From the NCBI GenBank assembly GCA_037975125.1, contig CM075856.1:2178825-2242824 (forward strand): a DNA stretch of 64,000 bases, read 5' to 3'. The notes below the pieces were generated by a model that searched no databases, was not told the origin of the DNA, and saw only the letters and a list, made by a program, of their open reading frames with translations. Of the stretch, positions 13,401 through 22,400 are shown piece by piece; position 1 is the first letter of the stretch, and the number at the start of each line of letters is the position of its first letter. This DNA is from Latrodectus hesperus. Taxonomy: Eukaryota > Arthropoda > Arachnida > Araneae > Theridiidae. The translations under genes and the position numbers were made by a program.

Positions 13401-16400
13401 TTTAGAAATAGACTTGCAAGTTATCAGCTTATATTACAAATGTATGTAAAAAGTTAACCATATTTTGTAGTTATTACCAAGTAGAATTAGTAATTTTTCA
13501 ATGTGTTACTATAACTTATATGCATGGAATAAACAGTAATAGTCTTATAATTAAAAAAATTAGGTCACCATTATTTTGCATCTTTATAATCTTAGTTGAA
13601 AAGCATTTAAATTAATTTTTATTAAGTAAAAATTTTCTTTTTAATTTGCATTGTTAATTAAACAATACTTAAACTTTTTAAACTATATTCAATTTTTTGA
13701 TAATTTTAAGGTATAAAGACTTATGCAAAAGAATTTAATTTTTTAGAAAATTTTTTTTTCTACTTTTATTTTTAGGATAGTAAATTCATTGTTGTAATGA
13801 ATCTTCTGCTTTATTCAATCGTTCCAGTAAAATAAAATTCAATAATTTACAAGCTAATAGCTTTCATAATAACAAAGAAAAGCTCTAAATTTTTAAATAC
13901 TACTTTTAAAAAAAAATCTTAGTTGAATATTCTGCTTTTTTTAGAATATTAATGGAATTTTTATTGTTTCCTTCATACTGAAAAATTATTAAAAAAATTT
14001 TTATAGTGGAGGTCAAGATATGGACTGCAGTGAATGTGATGGTGGAAAAGCAAAGGTAATATCTAATGGCATTGCCCAAAAATCCAAGAAACCTAAATTG
14101 AAGTCTCAAAAGAAAGGTCATGATTCAAAAACGTAAGTATTAATTTCTCATTCGAGAAAATGTTTTTGGATTAATAGTTAAAACTTTCTTATTTAAATTC
14201 AGTTTATTTTTGTTAATTATGGAGATAATTTATAAGTTAGAATTTTTTTCACGTCTCTAATCTTGTACAAAATATATTTGTCCCAAATATTTTAATTCTA
14301 TTGAAACTGGCTTTCTAATTTATTCATCATTTTGCTTTGTTGCACAGCTTATAAATCTTAATATCTATTTAGTAATTTCTTATGCCATATATATGTGTTT
14401 ATTTATGCCATGTATATGTAGAAAAATAGTTAATTTCTCTTAAATAATGTGTAATTCATAATTTTGTACTTAAGAAAAAAATGTGAAACCATTTGTTCTG
14501 ACGATTTATAGCTGAGAAGACAGTAAAATGGATAGCACTCTGACCTTTTGCTTCAACTACTCATCTATTTGATTCCACCAATGACTTGGATGTTTGTAGA
14601 TGATCAGTGACCATTCTAAGTTGTAAATCTCTGCTTTTAAGTATCTCTCATGTGCAGAAAATGATTTAGTAAAAAACTAATATTGAAGATTCATATGTAT
14701 TTGAATTTTATTTGTATGAAACAAATCCGTGTGAAAATAATCATGAAGAATAGGTTCATCTAAATTCCTGATTTGTGTGGAGCTATATATTTGGCTCTTC
14801 TGTTATTAGATTTTTAGGAATTTTATTTTGAAATTGTCATGAAACTTTTCTTTAAAAAATGTCTTTTTATTAAATATTAAAATCAAGTAAAAAATATTTT
14901 ATTGCAATTTGGTTTAGAGATTTTAAATTGTCAAAATGTGCTACTTGCAGAACTTACAATTTTCATCCCTATGATTAAATATTTTTATTCTCTTATGGAA
15001 ATTTTTGATTATTAGATTATTTTGGTGAAACTATTAATATTTTTTGTATTTCTAGCAAAAAGATTAAACCCTCATTATCTCTCGATCTTGAAGTTGCTGA
15101 TATGAAACTGACCTACTTAGCAGAAGTAGAGTTTGGTAATCTGCAACTGTATGGTCCTGGTGCTGTTGCTGCTACTGTGAGCAACACTTGGGCTCCTCAA
15201 ACTGTTTCCCTGATACATACTGTGTGCTTCCATTTTGTTATATTTGATGACATTGCTTATCTACTTGGCAAAATGAAAACCCAGTTCCCCAATATTGAGG
15301 TTGGTATTCAAAGCAATTGATTTTAAATCGTTATATTTGCATCATATGTTGATTTAATGTATATCCAATTATATAAATTTTAAGATGCTTGTATATATAT
15401 TACCATTTTTTCCTGTATTTAATGCATTGCTATGTATTACCTGTAAGGTCTTTTTTCAAATAAAAAAAGAAAGTGTTGCATGGTCCATAGCTTTGTGTAA
15501 TCTGTGCCAATTTTTTCAGTGAATAATCCAAAATATATACTGCTGATAAAGGAGTATTTCATAAAATAAAATTTCCCCAGTATGATTAAATATATATATA
15601 TATATATATAATAAAATATACAGAAACACTTATTAAGTAAACATATAATTGGATTCTATTTCTATCCACTTCATCCTCAAGTGCAATAAATTGAAATGAA
15701 AGCACCTATTAGGTCCACAAAAGTGATAATTTCATGATTCTATATAAAACTTATAAAATAAGTTTTATATAAAATCATGAAATTATCACTTTTTAATAAC
15801 TTCTAAAATGAGATAATACATTCATACATAATTTAAAAGTGAAATATATTTATTTGGTTAATGAATGAAAAAATGGATTATTTTTTAATTGGGTATTGGT
15901 TGTGTTTTTTTTTCTCTCTCTTTTCTTTTTGTACTACATATATTGTTTTATTACCTTACATTACCATGCTTATCACCATTTTTTTTATTTGCCTTCTCTA
16001 TAAATTTTAGTTTAACATTTGTGGTGTAAAATAGTACTTTTGCTTTCACATAATGATATATAAACTTGAATAATTTTAGAACAAAACAGCTCTGATCAAA
16101 ACTACTAAATTTTACTAGTCAAGTTCAAATGTTAGCTGAAACCACTTGTCAAGATAAGCAACAGTGGGCCATTAACCTATATTATTGAGATAATAAAATT
16201 GAGGTATAGTTAAACATATGAGAATTAATTTTTGCTTAAAATAACAATTAGATTAATAATATAGAGAGATTATAAATATTTAGATAGACAAGTATAATAT
16301 CTCTCTGATGAGGCGAATTTGTTCTTAATTATAGTTGGATAAAACTAATTATTGCTGAAATACATTAGCCATTCATAAAAATTTTCAGGATCATCTATTA

Positions 16401-19400
16401 TTTATTTTACTAAACATAAACTGAATTTCAACATTTGATTGTAAGCATTCCTGGTGGAGAATATTTTTTATCAGATTATCTGTGGGGTTGCTCATAAAAC
16501 ACACTACAAAATTTGTAATCTTTTTAACACATAGTCTATGGATTATATATAAAAAAAGAATGCTTTTAAAAAATATAGAAATATTGGGAAAGTAAAAAAT
16601 CTTTTACCTAAACACATTTTTTTAATATACCATGATGTAAATAAAGAATGCAGTTAAAAATAATAAATTATTTTTTATTGTAAGTTTCTTTAATTTTTTT
16701 ATTAATTTGATTTTAAATCCATCACTTAGAAACTTGGAAGGTCTATCACTTTCAATCACTTAGTTTAAGACCAGTTGATTGAAATACATAGTGGTATTCA
16801 TATATTATATAATGCTTTGATATGAATTGGGAAAAAGTTGATGTTGCCATTTTTAAATGAGTAAAAAAAAAAGTACAAACATATGCATTATGATTAATTG
16901 CTCAAATTCTTAGCAAAATATACTTAATGCAAACAACTTTCACTACTGCCAAAGAAAATGAAGACAGTATGTAGAAAGAAACAGAGAAACAGCAGAAATG
17001 ACTTGTGGAATTTCATTATCACTTACTGTAAAATAAATTTAAGCTTTTTCACAATTGTTATTCTAAAGTTTTATTGAAAGTTATCAAGTTATTCTGAAAA
17101 CCAGCAGTCCTTTTCACATCCATACTAAAAATCCAGTGCTTAATCCTTGAATTGGGAAAAGTGACTCTTTCATTTCAATGTTTCGAGATTTACAAAAATG
17201 AGTAAGTGTGTACGAGAGCTAAAATCACAGGTGCCGTCATGCTAATACTATTTAGACCCATAGTCTAATAAACAATGATGGCCTGTACAGGGCTTTGAGT
17301 CTCAAAGAACTACTATGCCTAGAATCAATTTTTGTTTTTTCTTTCTACATTTGAAAATGTATTCTATATTTTTATATTTGGGGGCATCATAGTCTAGTAT
17401 AAGGCCTCAATCACAATCATTGTTAAACAGGTGACGGATGTTTTAACATTGTGTAACTGACAGCCTACAGCTATTGTAAGGCATTTTAAAGTTTATTGTG
17501 TAATTTGCTTTCCAGAAAGATTTTCATAGATAATTCATGTGTCACATTCAAGCAAAAACCTTCCTAGTAATCATTCCAATGAAACTAACAGACAGATACA
17601 CAAAATCCATTTCCCATTGTTCACCAGTGACATGGCTCAAACTCGAAATCTTTCACTGTAAAGGGCAGTGTCCTATCACTAGGACATGGTGAGTTCTGCT
17701 TTTTACATGTGCATGTGTTAGAATGGATGCTTTTGAGTTTTCTGAATTTTCTCCCATGTTACTAGTATAGCCCTCTATTTTTTAAAAGTCCTCCAAAGTC
17801 AAAAACTTAACAGTTGAAATTATTGTAATATCTATTAGGTTTTATGCAGTGCGTAATAAATATACTTTAGAATTTATTAATTCTTCAATGTTGAGAAATA
17901 TTGCAAAAATTTGTAATTATTTAGCTAAAGATTACTGTTTTATTTTTCAGAATTATTTTGAGGATATAATTTTTCTTAATTATGATTAAAGGAATCACAA
18001 ATTTATTTATATTAAATTATAAAATTATAAATTTTAAATGTTTAAAATAAATTTTTGTTTTCTATTAAATAAATTTGTGATTCATTTAATCATAATTAAA
18101 AAAAAATTATATCCTCAAAATAATTCTGAAATATAAAAAAAATCTAAAACAGGAATTGACTTAAAATAATAGACAATCCATTACTTATAAATAATGCATT
18201 GTATATTATTTATTAAGTTGATTACTATTTTAATAATAATTACCTACAATTATATAGCTGTAGATAGAAAATATATCTTTTAGATATCAAAAGAATTTAA
18301 GTATTATTCCATAATGAGATTTTTAATTTATATATTTCAATAAGTTTATGTATTCCAACTATGTTAATAAGGTGAAAATATGAAGTATAAGAAATGCCAT
18401 TTAATAAATATCACTGCCATAAAATACTACACAACTAAACTCATTTATTGCTTATATATATTATAATTTAAATGAAATATTAATTTAAAATTTAGTTATA
18501 TTGTTATTCATTCTTAATAAAGCATTTTAGTTCTGAACTTTAGTTTTCAAAATAAAGTTCTAACTTATTGTACTTTTTAATATATTTGAGTATTTTTTAA
18601 TTTGTTTTATTAACTTTCACTTCAGCAGAATGAATGGAAAATTGCATCGGCTCTGAATTGTGTAAATATTACAAATAAAAATGTAAAAAAAAAGTGTTCA
18701 AATGATCTAAACAGTTTTTCTCTAGAACATGATTGCTTAACACTATTTGCCTGTCTAGTAGTTTGACTCCTGTTATGTAACTGCAAGCTAAAGAGTACCA
18801 GAACACTTTAAGGCATTGCCCAATCAGTAATTAACTTTTGTTATTTGTGTAAAATTCCAAGTATCATTTTCAAGGGTAAGAATAAAGATGTTCTATAAAT
18901 GAATAATACTATTTGATATTAATATTCTGCCAATATTTAAATATTTTCAAGGTGCAGAAACCATTTTAAATTGTTAATCCCTGTTGTATCTGTCTTTATT
19001 TGTATAAAAGGGCTGTGGTACAGAAATACATTAAAGTTTTATAGTGTTTTATTTATTTTTAATTTTTAAACAGCTAATCTGTTTTAGATGTTAACAATTA
19101 TAAAAATCTGAATCATTATTTTCTATATTTTTCAGGCAGCTACTTTTGAGTGTGCTTGTTTAGAATCTCTGTCACAATTAAATGCCTTGGGACAAATTCC
19201 TGGCCTTAAAACTTTAGTTATAGAAAGTGAAGGAAATCCTGTTCTCCAGTTGTCCCTTTGGAGAATGTATGCTGTATACAGATTAAGTCCAGCAATAGAA
19301 CAAATTAATGGTTCTATGGTAAACAAATATTTTGCTTTCTGATGTTTATAATAAGTATTAAAATATTGCTACATAAAAGTCTGTATTTTAAATAATTATG

Positions 19401-22400
19401 TACTTAAGTTAATTTCGATTTAAGTTAATCTTGCCTTCGAAGAACCATAATGGTTCCTCAAAAGTATGATTTTCAGTCTTCTGTAATTAAAAAAAAAATG
19501 AAGGGTGAGATTTTAATCAAAAATTTATTTTTATGTAAATTTCTTAAGTTTTTGTTTTTCTAAAGGATAAATAAAAATAAAAAATTTTCTGTATACAAAC
19601 ATTCTCTGATTATGATTGAGTAGAATGTATTGCTTTACTGAGTTGGTTCTAAGTACTTCAAGGAAACTTGACTTATGTATTAATTTGAGAGTTAAACAAA
19701 TTTGAACTAGTATAATTGAAATTTAAAGATACGCAAGTCTTAAACTATAATTGCACCATTAAATACCAAAAGAGCCCTTTCAAATTATTAATGATGAGAA
19801 CAATGAAACTAAGAATAATGAAAAAGGTCATTGATAAATTCAAGGAAAGATCCAATGGAATAAATCAGGTGAAAAAATTGTTAATTCATTTTTTAGAATA
19901 AAAGAAGCATTATCAAATAAGAATTAGTGGAATTAGCCCTCAAGTAAATACTTGTCGTGGGTCAACAAACAAATCAAGCATAAATGGTAATTTTAATAAG
20001 ACTTTTCAGAGCCTGAACTACAGCTTATTGCTGCCAACAATAAAGAAAAAAATTCACTCTCAATTCAAGCATTTGTCTAAGTATATCCTACAACACATGA
20101 TTATTATTGGCTTTAGTTTGGGGCACAATATTTAAGTCCTCAAAGAAAGAAAAAAACAATTTCATTCCAGATTTTAATGTAAACAAACCTATTCCAGTTT
20201 ATTTAGTGGATAAGAGAAGGATTTTAAAATTAACAAATGGGATCTTTTTAGTTAATTAAATGTGACAGAGAAAAATTGAAATCAAATGGTTACATTCTGT
20301 CATATCAGTGTTTATAAAAGTGATAAAACAAATGCATTTCTGTGTGCTTTTTTTCATTTTGTATATATTTTTATTTAAATTTTGTAATTTTTTTATTTTT
20401 ATATTTTAATACTAAAATTTTGAGTTGTATTAACACAGGAATTCAAAAAGGTTCTTTTTCCAAAATAAAATTGATGATACATAATAAATGAGTTATATTT
20501 TAAGATTTTTTTTAAATAAACCTACTTAATTTTGCACTAAACCATACTAAGAAATTTCTGTTGACTTCATATCTGGGATAAAAAAAATAATGCATCACAG
20601 GCATCACCATCCTTTTAAATAAGTTGTATTACACCTTATATTTGTTGAATCACACACAGTTTGTAACAGTAACTTATACACCTATTCTACTACTCTTTTT
20701 ATTTTGCCATTTTCATAAAAACTAATCTTTATTTTTAAAGTATTTTTATTGCTGTATATTTTGTTACAGAATTTATATTAGTTTCTCTGATATGTAAAAC
20801 TATCAAAATTTTTATGAATCCACTAGGTTTTCATGGAAAAGGTAAGAGTATAGTCTGTTTTACATTACACTTATTGCTCATTCAAACATTTCATTTCTTC
20901 AATATCTGAATGTTTTGACATAGATGTTAGAAGAATTTATCTTGAAAAATTTATAGTATTTCTTACTGTCATAAATAAAATTATACCAAAGAAATCAATT
21001 GTTTCTTGAATTAATATGAACTTCTTGATATTGATGGCCTGTTGTTCAAATTATGCACTTTTGTTAAGCTTTTCTATAATGAAAGAGAATTTTGAATTAA
21101 GGATATCTTTTAATCAAAGAGCCCAGAGTATTTGTGAGGATGTAACATATAAAAAAGCTAATTCTGTGTATTGCATCATTTCCTTATTTCAAATCTAACA
21201 GTAGATTACTAATGTCAGAAAAACTAGTTTCTTTTGTATTGTTTCCTGTATTAAAATTTATATATTTGTTTATGGTACTTGTATATAAGTTCTGTATGTT
21301 AGAAACAAAATTTCATTGTTTCAGAAAACTCAACATCAAGTGTATTAGAATAAATATTTTTAGCTATGTGGCTCTTATAGATTAATGCAAACATCTAGGG
21401 TTTGAATGTTTATAATTAGGTTGTGTGTTGTGAGACTATCATTAACTTCTACTTACTACACACACAATCTAATTTGTTTGCTTGTTATAAGTGATGTGTT
21501 ACATAAAGGATTTTTAATGTTAATTTGCGTGACTGCCTTGAAAACGACCTAAAAACACTAAAAGTGACAAACTGGATGACCTTATCCAAAAATAGGGGGT
21601 CCTGGTATGCACTTCTGAGGAAGGCAAAGGCCCACCCTGGGCTGTCAGGCCAATGAAGATGAAGAAGAATGTTAATTTGCAATTTAAATCCCTGCTGAAT
21701 TTGAGTACTTAATTGGGTAAAGATTTCAAAAAATATGAATGCATTTTGTACTTCTAATATACTATTTTCTGTGTTTTCAGTTGACTTAATTTAAAATCTA
21801 AAATTCTTGTTTATGTATTATAAGTAGCTTTGTTGTATTTATTTGAATAAATTATCAAATTTATTCAGGTTTAAGTTTTGGATATTTAATAATTTATTCA
21901 ATGCTTTTTATTTAATATAAACCCTCAAATAGTTATGAAGGTATAATTCAAAACCTACATAAAAATATTAAGAAAATTAATGGTTATTAATTATTTAATA
22001 AGTTCATTAAATTTAATAAATTATTTTAAGTTTTAAAATGAATTTAAAAAATATTTTTCTTCATGGCAGGTGACAGAATTAGAAAGAATCAAAGCAGAAG
22101 AAATATTTGGTGGCCTTGGCTTTGCTGCTTCTTTATTATTGCCAAAATATAGATTATCTTCCTTACTAAACAGTCCTCGGTAAGTTTTCTGTACTTTGAA
22201 TCACACTTCCAAATAAAATGTAAGTGGTAACCAAAAGAATTGCTAAAATTTTCTTAAATCTTCTATTGTAAATATTCTTTAAAAATTTATATAATGTTAA
22301 ATGTTACAAAAATGCATCTATTCTTTTATGTTTACAAAGTTTAAAAAAATTAAAGAAAAGACAGTTTTAATTTGATAAGTTTAGAAATTCTCTAACAATT

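Larger units (their letters stand above)
12989..15055 (+). other. LRRC49 introns d-e and e-f
   Basis: AT-rich sequence on both sides of exon e (14,007-14,132). The only other content I can name is a decayed SINE around 14,520-14,667. Confidence 0.55.
15300..19135 (+). other. LRRC49 intron f-g
   Basis: AT-rich intron with a (TA)n run at about 15,590-15,611, a near-perfect hairpin (15,721-15,791), a possible SINE (17,585-17,705) and a 200-bp foldback repeat (17,939-18,135). No exon signal. Confidence 0.55.

Noticed and set aside
13906..14121. 71-codon minus-strand frame
   Set aside because: Antisense of the lysine-rich LRRC49 exon e and its intron.
19132..19326. 64-codon minus-strand frame
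   Set aside because: Antisense of LRRC49 exon g.
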